A stretch of 64,000 nt of DNA. Origin: an uncultured Clostridia bacterium (GTDB taxonomy: Bacteria > Bacillota > Clostridia > TANB77 > CAG-508). This document shows positions 54,199 through 62,658 of the stretch, piece by piece. How positions within the stretch are numbered: the first letter of the stretch is position 1; every line of letters starts with the position of its first letter. The notes under the pieces are model-generated. The model searched no databases. It worked only from the letters and a program-made list of their open reading frames with translations, and was not told the DNA's origin. Position numbers and translations under genes: made by a program. The stretch lies in contig CAKOWY010000002.1 of assembly GCA_934129895.1 (NCBI GenBank), positions 1 through 64,000 on the forward strand, given 5' to 3'.

Positions 54199-54993
54199 AT
54201 GCTAAATTTTTGTAGTTTATATAGTGGTAGTAGTGGCAATAGTTTATTTGTAGAAACAGAAAACACAAAAATTCTTGTTGACGTGGGATTAAGTTGTAAA
54301 AAAATTGAAGAAGCTCTTGCATCAATAGAAAAAGATCTTTCTTCAATTGATGCTATTCTAATTACACATGAGCATTCTGACCATATAAAAGGACTATCTA
54401 CAATATCAAAAAAATTTGATATACCAGTTTTTGCAACAAGGGAAACCTTTGATGCTATGCCTAATTATACAGAAAAAATTTCAAATAAAAACATTCATTA
54501 TTTTTATCCAAATGAACATTTTGAAATTAAGGATTTAAATATAAAACCATTTAGTATCCCTCATGATGCAGCAAATCCTTGTGGTTTTAGTATTCAAAAT
54601 GAATCTGGTCACCAATTAAGTATTGCTACAGATATTGGACACATGACAAATGGTATTTTAAAAGAATTAGAAGGTAGCGAATTTGTACTTTTAGAATCTA
54701 ATTATGATATAGAAGTTTTAAAATGTTGCAAATATCCATTTTCATTAAAATCAAGAATTGCTGGAAGCACAGGACATCTTTCTAATAACATGGCTGGAAA
54801 AACTATTTCTTATTTATTAAAAAATAGTAATTTACATACTGCAATATTAGGCCATTTAAGTAAAGAAAGTAATTTTCCAGAACTAGCTTACCAAACTGTA
54901 ATTGACGAAATAATTGAAAATGGTTGCAATACTAATTCTATCAATTTATCTGTTGCAAGTAGAGATAAAACTGGTAATTTAATAAAATTATAA
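54199..54993 (+). CDS. walJ: MBL-fold metallohydrolase WalJ/YycJ
   Basis: 264 residues. Metallo-beta-lactamase fold with the THEHSDHIKGL metal motif, SIPHDAANPCGF, ATDIGHMTNGIL and LGHLSKESNFPELA, matching YycJ/WalJ proteins, 5'-3' exonucleases associated with the walRK locus in other Firmicutes. Here the walRK operon is not adjacent; instead it follows murA by 28 bases, with AAGAAGAAA upstream of the ATG. A terminator follows at 55003. Confidence 0.9.
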   Translation: MLNFCSLYSGSSGNSLFVETENTKILVDVGLSCKKIEEALASIEKDLSSIDAILITHEHSDHIKGLSTISKKFDIPVFATRETFDAMPNYTEKISNKNIHYFYPNEHFEIKDLNIKPFSIPHDAANPCGFSIQNESGHQLSIATDIGHMTNGILKELEGSEFVLLESNYDIEVLKCCKYPFSLKSRIAGSTGHLSNNMAGKTISYLLKNSNLHTAILGHLSKESNFPELAYQTVIDEIIENGCNTNSINLSVASRDKTGNLIKL

Positions 54994-55002
54994 TATATTT
55001 TT

Positions 55003-55034
55003 CGGATTTATAAGTAATTATAATCCGTTTTTTT
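55003..55034 (+). terminator. terminator of spoIIR-murA-walJ
   Basis: A 10-bp stem with one bulged T (55003-55013 with 55018-55027), then a T run to 55034. Confidence 0.75.
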
Positions 55035-55349
55035 ATATATAACTGTAAAGAGAATATATAAGAACAATAAATAATACATTTTTTGATTTCTGTAATAATA
55101 AATTGGGGCCTATTATTGAAGAAAAATTTTTTTGACTAAAATGGGGAATTTGGTCTTTATTAATTATTGATTTATGGGGAAAATATATATTCCCTTTACA
55201 AGATAAAAAACTAAATTAAAAATTTAAAGAATTAAAAAATTATTTTTCTTTTTAATTTAAAAATATATTACACCCATTCTCCACTTTTGTCAACAAAAAT
55301 CGTTCGACCTCATTCGACAAACAAGCGTTAAACACAGTATTTACAAGCT
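55035..55349. other. 315-base gene-free region with opposing promoter-like elements
   Basis: No reading frame of use on either strand. It holds three TGGGG tracts on the plus strand (near 55104, 55142 and 55175), a plus-strand TTGACT followed by AAAATGGGGAATTTGG (from 55132), and on the minus strand a similar TTGACA element at 55293-55265. A GGGAA/TTCCC inverted repeat is at about 55176-55194. It may encode an untranslated RNA or be the remains of an mra-type promoter (mraZ boxes contain TGGG repeats). Confidence 0.5.
55265..55319 (-). promoter_or_regulatory. sigma-A promoter preceded by tandem Spo0A-box-like sites
   Basis: Minus strand TTGACA (55293-55288), 17-base spacer, TAATAT (55270-55265). 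Just upstream are TGTCGAA (55319-55313, perfect 0A-box core) and GGTCGAA (55309-55303), spaced 10 bases. It points away from spmB towards walJ, with no gene behind it. Confidence 0.55.
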
Positions 55350-55898
55350 TTATCTATTAAATAATAAATTACAAATAAGTACTGCAACAATTATTCCAGT
55401 TGCATCAGCAGCAAGAGAAGCAAGTAAAACTTTTCTTGTTTTTTTTATTTTTACACTACTAGAATAAACAGCAATCGTATATAAAGTTGTTTCTGTCGCT
55501 CCCATTATAACAGATGCAATTAATCCAACTTTAGAATCAACTCCATTACTTTTTAAAATATCAGTAGCAATTGCCATGGAAGCACTTCCCGATATCGGTC
55601 TTAACATTGCTAATGGTGCTATTTCTTTTGGAAAATTAAAAATATTTAATATTGGAGAAATAATTTCAGTTACAAAATCAATAATTCCTGATTCTTTTAG
55701 TAATCCTATTGAGAAAAATAAACCTATTAATGTAGGAAATATTTTTATTGTAATTTCTACACCTTTTTTCGCACCTATCAAAAATAAATCAAATACAGAC
55801 TTTTTTTCCTTCACTCCAAATAATATTATTATAAAAATAACTAATGGCATTGCCATTATAGAAATATATTGAATTATTTTAATATATATCACTTCCAT
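55350..55898 (-). CDS. spmB: spore maturation protein B
   Basis: 182 residues, membrane protein of the nucleoside-recognition (gate) family. GVEITIKIFPTLIGLFFSIGLLKESGIIDF, LRPISGSASMAIATDIL and VIMGATETTLYTIAVY match SpmB. With SpmA it dehydrates the spore core. It overlaps spmA by 10 bases, so coupled translation is likely; its own ribosome binding site is poor. Confidence 0.93.
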   Translation of the reverse strand: MEVIYIKIIQYISIMAMPLVIFIIILFGVKEKKSVFDLFLIGAKKGVEITIKIFPTLIGLFFSIGLLKESGIIDFVTEIISPILNIFNFPKEIAPLAMLRPISGSASMAIATDILKSNGVDSKVGLIASVIMGATETTLYTIAVYSSSVKIKKTRKVLLASLAADATGIIVAVLICNLLFNR

Positions 55899-56479
55899 TT
55901 TTTTATTTTATCAGTTTTTATAATTAATTTTGTAAAAAATATTCCCACAATTGCTGCACAAATTGTGGATATCCACACTGGAAATATTATTCTCGTTGGA
56001 TTTGTTGATTCCAAAGATGCCCTAATTGCAATTACCGTTGTCGGTATTACTTGCAGCGAAGCTGTATTTAAAACAATTAACATCATCATATTATCACTCA
56101 ATTTATTTTTTTCAATATTGTCCTTTTGTAATTCATCCATTGCTTGTAGTCCCAAAGGAGTAGCTGCATTTCCCAGTCCTAAAATATTTGCTATTATATT
56201 CATTGTAATTTTATTTAATGCTTTATCGTTATTAATATCAGTAAATAAAAAATTAATAACTGGTTTTAAAATTTTAGATAAATATCTAACAATATTCGTA
56301 TTTGATGCAATTTCCATGATTCCGCTCCATAAACAGGTAATTCCAATTAAAGTCAATGTTAAATTTAATGCATCTTGAGTTGAATTAGTAATTGCCATAT
56401 TAATTTTATCTAAATTTCCAGAAAAAAAAGAATAAAAAATCGAAACTAATATAAATACTGGCCATATATTATTTAACAT
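55889..56479 (-). CDS. spmA: spore maturation protein A
   Basis: 196 residues, several membrane helices. Typical segments: ITCLWSGIMEIASNTNIVRYLSKILKPVINFLF and IANILGLGNAATPLGLQAMDEL. It works with SpmB in the spore inner membrane. First gene of the spmA-spmB pair with an AAAGGA site; no convincing sigma-E promoter was found in the 180 bases shared with the divergent AbrB gene. Confidence 0.93.
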   Translation of the reverse strand: MLNNIWPVFILVSIFYSFFSGNLDKINMAITNSTQDALNLTLTLIGITCLWSGIMEIASNTNIVRYLSKILKPVINFLFTDINNDKALNKITMNIIANILGLGNAATPLGLQAMDELQKDNIEKNKLSDNMMMLIVLNTASLQVIPTTVIAIRASLESTNPTRIIFPVWISTICAAIVGIFFTKLIIKTDKIKKWK

Positions 56480-56594
56480 ATTTTTCCTTTCTTCATTTCT
56501 TATAGTATTGATTTTATAAGCTTTTTAAATTTTGTATAGACATTTAATTTATATTCATTTCAATCAAAAAAATAACAATTTTTTACAAAAATAA

Positions 56595-56623
56595 TTGACC
56601 TAGTTTTATATTTGTGATATCAT
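56595..56623 (+). promoter_or_regulatory. sigma-A promoter of the AbrB-type gene
   Basis: TTGACC (56595-56600), 17-base spacer, TATCAT (56618-56623). The ATG is 38 bases downstream. Confidence 0.65.
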
Positions 56624-56661
56624 ATATACGAATTGAAAATAATTTTTGAGGAGGACATACC

Positions 56662-56931
56662 ATGAAATCAACAGGAATAGTAAGAAAGGTGGATGAATTA
56701 GGTAGAATTGTTATCCCAAGGGAAATTAGAAACAAATTTGAAATAAATGAAAAAGACCCTTTGGAAATTTATGTAGAAGGTTCCTCTATAATTTTAAAAA
56801 AATACGAACCTAACTGCATTTTCTGCGGTAATTCAAAAAACCTAATAAATTTTAAAGACAAGTTATTATGTCCAAAATGTGCAGAAAAAATTGCAACATT
56901 AGATAACAGTCTAAAAGAAGTAGAGAACTAA
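56662..56931 (+). CDS. AbrB/SpoVT-type regulator with a C-terminal zinc ribbon
   Basis: 89 residues. Residues 1-52 are an AbrB swapped-hairpin domain (MKSTGIVRKVDELGRIVIPREIR, then EINEKDPLEIYVEGSSIILKKY). Residues 54-80 add a Cys4 ribbon: CIFC and CPKC, which fits zinc binding and resembles the AbrB paralogs of clostridia. It probably controls transition-state or sporulation genes. GAGGAGGA site before the ATG; close to spmAB and to rsmI. Confidence 0.9.
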   Translation: MKSTGIVRKVDELGRIVIPREIRNKFEINEKDPLEIYVEGSSIILKKYEPNCIFCGNSKNLINFKDKLLCPKCAEKIATLDNSLKEVEN

Positions 56932-56944
56932 CCTCTACTTCTTT
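56914..56944. terminator. terminator overlapping the AbrB stop, shared with rsmI
   Basis: A 12-bp stem (56914-56925 with 56933-56944) whose loop contains the AbrB TAA; convergent genes AbrB (plus) and rsmI (minus) both end here. Confidence 0.7.
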
Positions 56945-57768
56945 TATTTATTAATAAAATACATATATATTTCATTTTTATTTAATTCTCTATCTTTAGC
57001 AATTTTTTTTATTATTTCTTTTTTATTAAATCCTTTTTTTTCATAGAATTCATAATGTTCTTCTAATGTTAAATTTATTAATTCATTATTATCTTCTTCT
57101 TGATTATTTCCTTCTATAATTAAAATCATTTCACCCTTTAAATTATCAATTTCACTTAATAAGTCATCAATATTTTTTCTAATAAATTCTTCATGAATTT
57201 TTGTTAATTCTCTTGCTAAAACAATTTTTCTATCATTTAATATTTCTTTTAAATCTTCCAATGTATTTTTCATTTTATGTGGGGCTTCATAAATTATCAT
57301 TGTTTTTTTAGAATTTTTTATTTCTTCTAATTTTTGTTTTCTTAATTTTTTATTTAATGGCAAAAATCCTAAAAAAGTAAATTCTTTTGTATTTAAACCT
57401 GATGTAATTAGTGCATTAATCATAGCACAAGCACCAGGAATTGGAATAACTTCTATTTCTTCTTCTATTGCTTTTTTTATAACTTCTTCTCCAGGGTCAC
57501 ATATCCCTGGTGTTCCAGCATCAGATACTAATGCAATATTTTCACCATTTTTTAATTTTTCAATTAATATTTCACTTTTTATTTCTTCATTATGTCTATG
57601 ATAGCTTATTAATGGCTTATTTATTTCAAAATGATTTAATAATTTTAAAGTTTGTCTAGTATCTTCTGCAGCAATTAAATCTACTTCTTTTAAAATTCTT
57701 AAAGCTCTTAAAGTTATATCTTCTAGATTTCCTATTGGTGTTGCAACTATATATAATTTTCCAAACAT
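56944..57768 (-). CDS. rsmI: 16S rRNA (cytidine1402-2'-O)-methyltransferase RsmI
   Basis: 274 residues. SAM-dependent tetrapyrrole-methylase fold: LYIVATPIGNLEDITLRALRIL, AAEDTRQTLKLL, ISYHRHNE, ALVSDAGTPGICDPGE, VIPIPGACAMINALITSGL and FLGFLPLNKK. Family length is complete. It modifies C1402 in the ribosomal decoding center. Upstream ribosome binding site AAAGGA. Convergent with the AbrB gene. Confidence 0.95.
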   Translation of the reverse strand: MFGKLYIVATPIGNLEDITLRALRILKEVDLIAAEDTRQTLKLLNHFEINKPLISYHRHNEEIKSEILIEKLKNGENIALVSDAGTPGICDPGEEVIKKAIEEEIEVIPIPGACAMINALITSGLNTKEFTFLGFLPLNKKLRKQKLEEIKNSKKTMIIYEAPHKMKNTLEDLKEILNDRKIVLARELTKIHEEFIRKNIDDLLSEIDNLKGEMILIIEGNNQEEDNNELINLTLEEHYEFYEKKGFNKKEIIKKIAKDRELNKNEIYMYFINK

Positions 57769-57905
57769 AATTAATTTCCTTTCATATCAATTAAATATTA
57801 TTTATTATATCATATTTATTAAATTTTTTAAATATTTTATCATTTATTTTTTTCATTCATATAATATATTAAAAATTATTATTTATAAAAAAGGAAATTA
57901 ATTAT

Positions 57906-58058
57906 ATGAAAAATTCTAATAAAAAAAGCAAAAAAGATTTTTGTTTTAAATCATTAAAAAATAATACATTAAATTCTTTAAAAGAAGTTGAATGTTTTTT
58001 AAATAATTTTAATTATTATTGTAATTTATTTAGAATATTTAAAATATTTAAAAAATAA
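57906..58058 (+). CDS. possible 50-residue basic peptide
   Basis: An ATG at 57906, about 10 bases after AAAAAGGA, opens a 50-codon frame to TAA at 58056-58058. The product is Lys/Asn/Phe-rich with a C-terminal LFRIFKIFKK. No known family. The leader before it (AAAGGAAATTAATTATATG) is like that of rsmI on the opposite strand. It could be chance in AT-rich DNA, so I hold it loosely. Otherwise the 57769-58061 interval holds nothing that I can identify. Confidence 0.35.
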   Translation: MKNSNKKSKKDFCFKSLKNNTLNSLKEVECFLNNFNYYCNLFRIFKIFKK

Positions 58059-58061
58059 TAT

Positions 58062-58592
58062 TTATTTGTTTTTTAAATATATTTCATTTAATTTTTCATT
58101 TTTTTCACCATTAATTAAAAAACTTACAGAATTAATTTCCTTTAAATTTGTTAATGTATTTACAATACTATTAATTATTTTTAATTTTTTTTCTTCATTT
58201 TCATAATTTAAAAATTCCTCTGAAAAATTTATAATTGCACAATTTTTCTCGATATTTACATCATTTAATCTTGTTCCATCTGGAACTAATTTTTTCAAAT
58301 TACTACTTTGTGGTCCTTTTATTAATAAATCAATTAATTCTTTATATGGATTTTTTATTAATAAATTTGCATCAATTAACTTTATTTCCGTTTCTAATTC
58401 TCCTGTTTCAATATTTTCAAAATATAATATGATTTTTGTTTGACGTGTTTGTGAATCTGATATTTCTTCTTCTGGAGTATAATCTTGATATTCATTTTCT
58501 ACTTTTTTTATTTCTATATTCTTATATATAAAATATATTCCTAAAATGATTGCTATAAATATAATAATAGATATTATTGTTTTTTTCTTCAT
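58062..58592 (-). CDS. GerMN-domain membrane protein
   Basis: 176 residues. One N-terminal membrane helix at about 5-22, then a GerMN domain at about 50-175: QTKIILYFENIETGELETEIKLI, the PYKELIDLLIKGPQSSNLKKLVPDGTRLNDVNIEKNCAIINFSEEFLNY core and NSIVNTLTNLKEINSVSFLINGEK. GerMN domains occur in GerM and other germination or sporulation proteins. AAGGGAGGA site before the ATG. It ends a few bases from the small plus-strand frame. Confidence 0.85.
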   Translation of the reverse strand: MKKKTIISIIIFIAIILGIYFIYKNIEIKKVENEYQDYTPEEEISDSQTRQTKIILYFENIETGELETEIKLIDANLLIKNPYKELIDLLIKGPQSSNLKKLVPDGTRLNDVNIEKNCAIINFSEEFLNYENEEKKLKIINSIVNTLTNLKEINSVSFLINGEKNEKLNEIYLKNK

Positions 58593-58654
58593 TATTTGTC
58601 CTCCCTTTTTATTGAATTATATTATTATATATTTTTTTTATGAATAAATTTCAA

Positions 58655-58686
58655 AAAAATAGCTCTAATAAATTAGAGCTATTTTT
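58655..58686 (-). terminator. terminator of the 58.7-64 kb operon
   Basis: A 14-bp perfect stem (58655-58668 with 58673-58686) immediately beyond the last stop codon at 58688, with a T-run on the minus strand. Confidence 0.85.
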
Positions 58687-58687
58687 A

Positions 58688-59959
58688 TTAATTTATGCTA
58701 AATGACATTTCAAATTTTGTATCTTCTTTTAATTTCATAACAATTGTTACATCTTTGAAACTTCCACTATTTTTATCTTTTAGTGTTATTTTATAAACAT
58801 AATTGCTTCCTTGTTGTGTAAATTCATTATATGTTACCGTATTTTCTTCATAGAAATTATTTTGAATATATTTTCTAAATTCGTTAATATTTGGATATTT
58901 ATTTTGTTTAAAACTATCTGCTAAAATACTATAAGAATAATTATAATTTTTATCATTTATTGCAGTAATAAATTTATTTATATTTAATGCAACTTTATTT
59001 TGAATATCTGATTTATTATATTTTTCTACTGCATTATTTATATCAACTGTATATTCATCTAATAATAATGTATAATTTATTCCATCTGTTACTCTAAAAA
59101 TTAAATAATTATTTGAATTATCCATACAAATATATTCTGTATATTCATCTTGTTCATCTTTTATAAATTGTGTAATTGTCATATTAAATAATTTTTCTTT
59201 ATTTGTATTTATGTATTCTTTATATTCGTCTATATCTAAAAATCTTTTTTCTCTATAGTCTTTATCTAATAAATAATATGAATTTTCTACATTATTTTTT
59301 ATTGAATTAATATAATCATCATACATTATTAAACATATTTTTCCTTGATATGTATCACTATATTTTATTTCATTGTATTCATTTAATTCAATACTTGTTT
59401 TTTCTATTTTTATTTTTCCATTAATATAATTATTATATTGTTCTTCATTAATTATATTGATATTATATGCTGCTGTTTCTAAGTCATTTATTATAACTGC
59501 ATATATATATGATTCTTTTCCATTGTTTCTTACAAGTATTTTTAAATAATTATTTTCTTGAATATCAATTTGTTGATATCCTATTTCTTGAGTATAAATT
59601 TCTTTTATATAAAATGATTGCGGAATTAGTTTTGAAAGTAAATTAACACACTCTTCTTTTGTAATATTTTCTCTCTCTATATATTCACTGTCAAGAATCC
59701 CATATAATGCCTCTTTATTTTTAGTATTTATATATTCAAAGAATTTTTCAATTAAATCAATACTTTTTATATATGAATATTCTGTTTTTTCTAAATAACA
59801 TGTACTTGGTGTTTCTTCTGATATTCCATCATTTTCATTATAATCTATATCATCAGCAGAAATATTATCTTTTTGATTTCTTTTTATGAAAATCAATACA
59901 GTTAAAGCTATTATAAATATAATACATAAGCATATTATTACATACTTTATTTTTTTCAT
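58688..59959 (-). CDS. membrane-anchored protein with two NTF2-like-looking domains, type IV secretion context
   Basis: 423 residues. One membrane helix at about 5-25, an acidic linker, then a domain at about 65-185 (LIEKFFEYINTKNKEALYGIL, repeated hydrophobic strands) and a similar one at about 320-423 (INKFITAINDKNYNYSYSIL, ending KLKEDTKFEMSFSIN). Such small cone-shaped domains behind one membrane helix recall VirB8/TcpC proteins; this resemblance is by architecture and not proven. GGGGGAG site. Last gene of the operon with the NlpC/P60-type protein upstream (19-base gap). Confidence 0.65.
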   Translation of the reverse strand: MKKIKYVIICLCIIFIIALTVLIFIKRNQKDNISADDIDYNENDGISEETPSTCYLEKTEYSYIKSIDLIEKFFEYINTKNKEALYGILDSEYIERENITKEECVNLLSKLIPQSFYIKEIYTQEIGYQQIDIQENNYLKILVRNNGKESYIYAVIINDLETAAYNINIINEEQYNNYINGKIKIEKTSIELNEYNEIKYSDTYQGKICLIMYDDYINSIKNNVENSYYLLDKDYREKRFLDIDEYKEYINTNKEKLFNMTITQFIKDEQDEYTEYICMDNSNNYLIFRVTDGINYTLLLDEYTVDINNAVEKYNKSDIQNKVALNINKFITAINDKNYNYSYSILADSFKQNKYPNINEFRKYIQNNFYEENTVTYNEFTQQGSNYVYKITLKDKNSGSFKDVTIVMKLKEDTKFEMSFSIN

Positions 59960-59978
59960 AATAATTATTACTCCCCCA

Positions 59979-62642
59979 CTATACTATATGACTTGTTGAT
60001 CCATCCATTAATCCTTGTGTTATTGGATATTTAGAGTTTACTGGAGTTGGACTATACCATCCCCAACATTGAACATTATATTTTTTCCAAAATCCATTTT
60101 CACCATCAACAGGTTCAATTTTTACATTGTTGTTTCCTATACAACTTGCAACCATTCCATTTCCAATATAAATACCACAATGTCCCCACTCGGTTTGTCC
60201 AACTGATTTATGTCTACCATATCCATATAAAGCCGCTCCTAATGGTATATGTGATTTATCTTTTGAAACACCATAATAATATCCTGCCTGCCTTGCATAA
60301 CCTTTACGCGGAGCTTTTGAATTAGTAGCAACGTCGTATACATCAATCATCCATCTTAAACACTTGCCTCCATTTGCTGTAACACCATACTTTGAACTAT
60401 TTGCAGCTATTAAAGCAATTTTTTTCTGTAATTCATTTGCTTCCTCTACTTCATCAGTTCCAGCTAAATCAGATACATCCATTCCATCTGCTGTTTTTGC
60501 TCCAACAGCAACAGCCCCAGTTGTATCAAAAGCTTCAAGTTTATCTACACCATAACTATTTCCAGTCATTAGCATAAGAACATATTTTAATACTTTTTCC
60601 AACTCTTGGGTTTTTTCATCTTTTTCTAATAATTCGAACAATAAACTTGGAGCTGTCATTAAATTATTCTCAACTCTTGGATATTCATCTAAAAGTGTTA
60701 TAAAATCTGTTACATCATATCCGCTACTAGTTTCTGTTGCAGAGATTTCATGTGTTACTACTTTTGTTGTAATTTTTTCTTTTACTATAATTAAATGTGC
60801 CTTTAGTGTTAATTGCGCAGTTAATCCATTATATCTTGCTTCAACTTTTGTTCCAGAATGAAGTTGGCTATATGTTTCTGGTCCGCTTATATTTTCAGTA
60901 CCTTGAACAATCTCCAAATCAGATTGCAATAACCATGTTTTTGCATGTGTAACATACAAATATCCCACATTGTTTGTCGTTACTGCTAAAGCTGGTTTTA
61001 GTTCAAAATTTGCACTTTTATCATAATTTTCACTTTTTATTTTATCTCTATCTATATCTACTGCATTTACTCCCTGTCCGCTAACTTGGGACCCATCTAT
61101 TATAGTAGTAGTTCCTGTCGTTCCTCCATCAGCTCCTGATATCCCATCAACATCCATTACTTTCTTTATTTGTACATTTGAATTATTATAATTTAATAAA
61201 TGTTCAGCTTTTAATGTTGTATTATTTAAATCAAAGGCTGTTTGATTAACTGTTGTTCCATCACTTTCTTTTACTTTATCAGTACTTTGTCCTGCTTTAT
61301 TACTATTAAATACACTTGAATCTTCAGCACTATCATTAAGAATAGAATCTGAGTTTATATTGTTTCTTATATTTTCTCTTAATCCACTAGAATCATCTTC
61401 GTCCATTAAATCTCCAATTATACTTTCTGCATCACTTTTCAATCCAGATAACATTCCATCTAAAACATCACTACCTATTCCATCAATAGAGAATCCTAAA
61501 GATTTTCCTGTAAGTAATAGAGAAATTGCAGTTGCTCCTGCAAGAATACCTTGTGATATTCCCTCACCAGTAGACAATGGCATTGAATAAGAAGCAATCA
61601 AAGCTTTACCACTATAATCTGCATATTCATATTCAACAATTGGATTTTCAACAAAAGAAATCGTAATTTCTGTATTATCCATAACCAATTTTACTAAATC
61701 ATTCATAAAATCTACATTTTGTGAAATTAAATGCATCGCAATAAAAAAGCTTACTGGAGTTGCATATTTAGATATTCCCGATTGATAATCGAATTTTTGT
61801 ATTTGATATGTAGTTGTTCTACCTGTTTCAACATATCCATCTTCATTTCCATCTTGATCAGTTCCTTTGTCATATTCAACTCTTACTATTGAATATACTA
61901 AACATAGTTCAAATGTTTCTGGATCAAGAGAAAAATACTTTGTTAGATCCTCTTCGCTATCACCAGAATTTAATAGCTCATTAAATTCGTTCCATGGCTT
62001 ATATTCTAATTGTTCTGATTCATATTCATTGTTCTCATTTAATGACATCCTATTAATTAAAATACAACCATCTATCTTTTTAGAACCAATCTTTGGAAAC
62101 ATTGTATATAATTGTGCTTTTATATATTTTTCAATCATATTTTGTAACTCTTTAACTGACGTGCCATCTTCTTGTTCTACATTTTCATTGTTTAAAAATC
62201 CAATTATTTCTGTATCAACTTGATTTTTATCTAATTGATCTGTTATAGATTTCGCATAATCCTCTTTAATTTTATAATTTTTTTGGTTTTCATCAAATTC
62301 AATCATTTCATTTGATTCTGATGTAATCGTTACTGTACCTGCTGTTTTATCATCATCACCATTAACTGCCTTTCCAAAAAATGAAAGTATAGAATAATAA
62401 ACAACTATTATTAAACAAATTACTAAAAAGATTATTCCAAAATGTGCAAGTACAAATCCTAAAATAACTTTTAATGCTGCCCATATTGCTTTAGCAGCAA
62501 GCTTTATCATATTTTTTATTAATTCTCTTAAATTTTCTCTTACTCTTTTTAAAGATTTATTTTTTACATTATTAGCTAAGTTCTGAAATGACTTTCCGAC
62601 TTCTTGAGCTAATCTTGACAACTCTTCATTATTTTCTTCCAT
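59979..62642 (-). CDS. membrane-anchored NlpC/P60-like peptidoglycan hydrolase of a type IV secretion-type operon
   Basis: 887 residues, AGAGGAGGTG site. Cytoplasmic coiled N-terminus (1-55), one or two hydrophobic helices at about 60-95, a long extracellular region rich in Asp/Ser with several strand-rich parts, and a C-terminal NlpC/P60-like domain: nucleophile Cys761 in NGGKCLRWMIDVYD, catalytic His821 in EWGHCGIYIGNGMVASC, and Trp-rich CWGWYS at the end. Such proteins open the wall for secretion or conjugation machines (for example ORF14 of Tn916). The start of a channel is suggested but no VirB4 or VirB6 is visible in the window. Confidence 0.75.
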   Translation of the reverse strand: MEENNEELSRLAQEVGKSFQNLANNVKNKSLKRVRENLRELIKNMIKLAAKAIWAALKVILGFVLAHFGIIFLVICLIIVVYYSILSFFGKAVNGDDDKTAGTVTITSESNEMIEFDENQKNYKIKEDYAKSITDQLDKNQVDTEIIGFLNNENVEQEDGTSVKELQNMIEKYIKAQLYTMFPKIGSKKIDGCILINRMSLNENNEYESEQLEYKPWNEFNELLNSGDSEEDLTKYFSLDPETFELCLVYSIVRVEYDKGTDQDGNEDGYVETGRTTTYQIQKFDYQSGISKYATPVSFFIAMHLISQNVDFMNDLVKLVMDNTEITISFVENPIVEYEYADYSGKALIASYSMPLSTGEGISQGILAGATAISLLLTGKSLGFSIDGIGSDVLDGMLSGLKSDAESIIGDLMDEDDSSGLRENIRNNINSDSILNDSAEDSSVFNSNKAGQSTDKVKESDGTTVNQTAFDLNNTTLKAEHLLNYNNSNVQIKKVMDVDGISGADGGTTGTTTIIDGSQVSGQGVNAVDIDRDKIKSENYDKSANFELKPALAVTTNNVGYLYVTHAKTWLLQSDLEIVQGTENISGPETYSQLHSGTKVEARYNGLTAQLTLKAHLIIVKEKITTKVVTHEISATETSSGYDVTDFITLLDEYPRVENNLMTAPSLLFELLEKDEKTQELEKVLKYVLMLMTGNSYGVDKLEAFDTTGAVAVGAKTADGMDVSDLAGTDEVEEANELQKKIALIAANSSKYGVTANGGKCLRWMIDVYDVATNSKAPRKGYARQAGYYYGVSKDKSHIPLGAALYGYGRHKSVGQTEWGHCGIYIGNGMVASCIGNNNVKIEPVDGENGFWKKYNVQCWGWYSPTPVNSKYPITQGLMDGSTSHIV

Positions 62643-62658
62643 GCTTCCACCTCCTCTT

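Noticed and set aside
55035..55349. decayed mraZ gene behind the TGGG-bearing promoter
   Set aside because: No stretch translates to an MraZ-like sequence on either strand.
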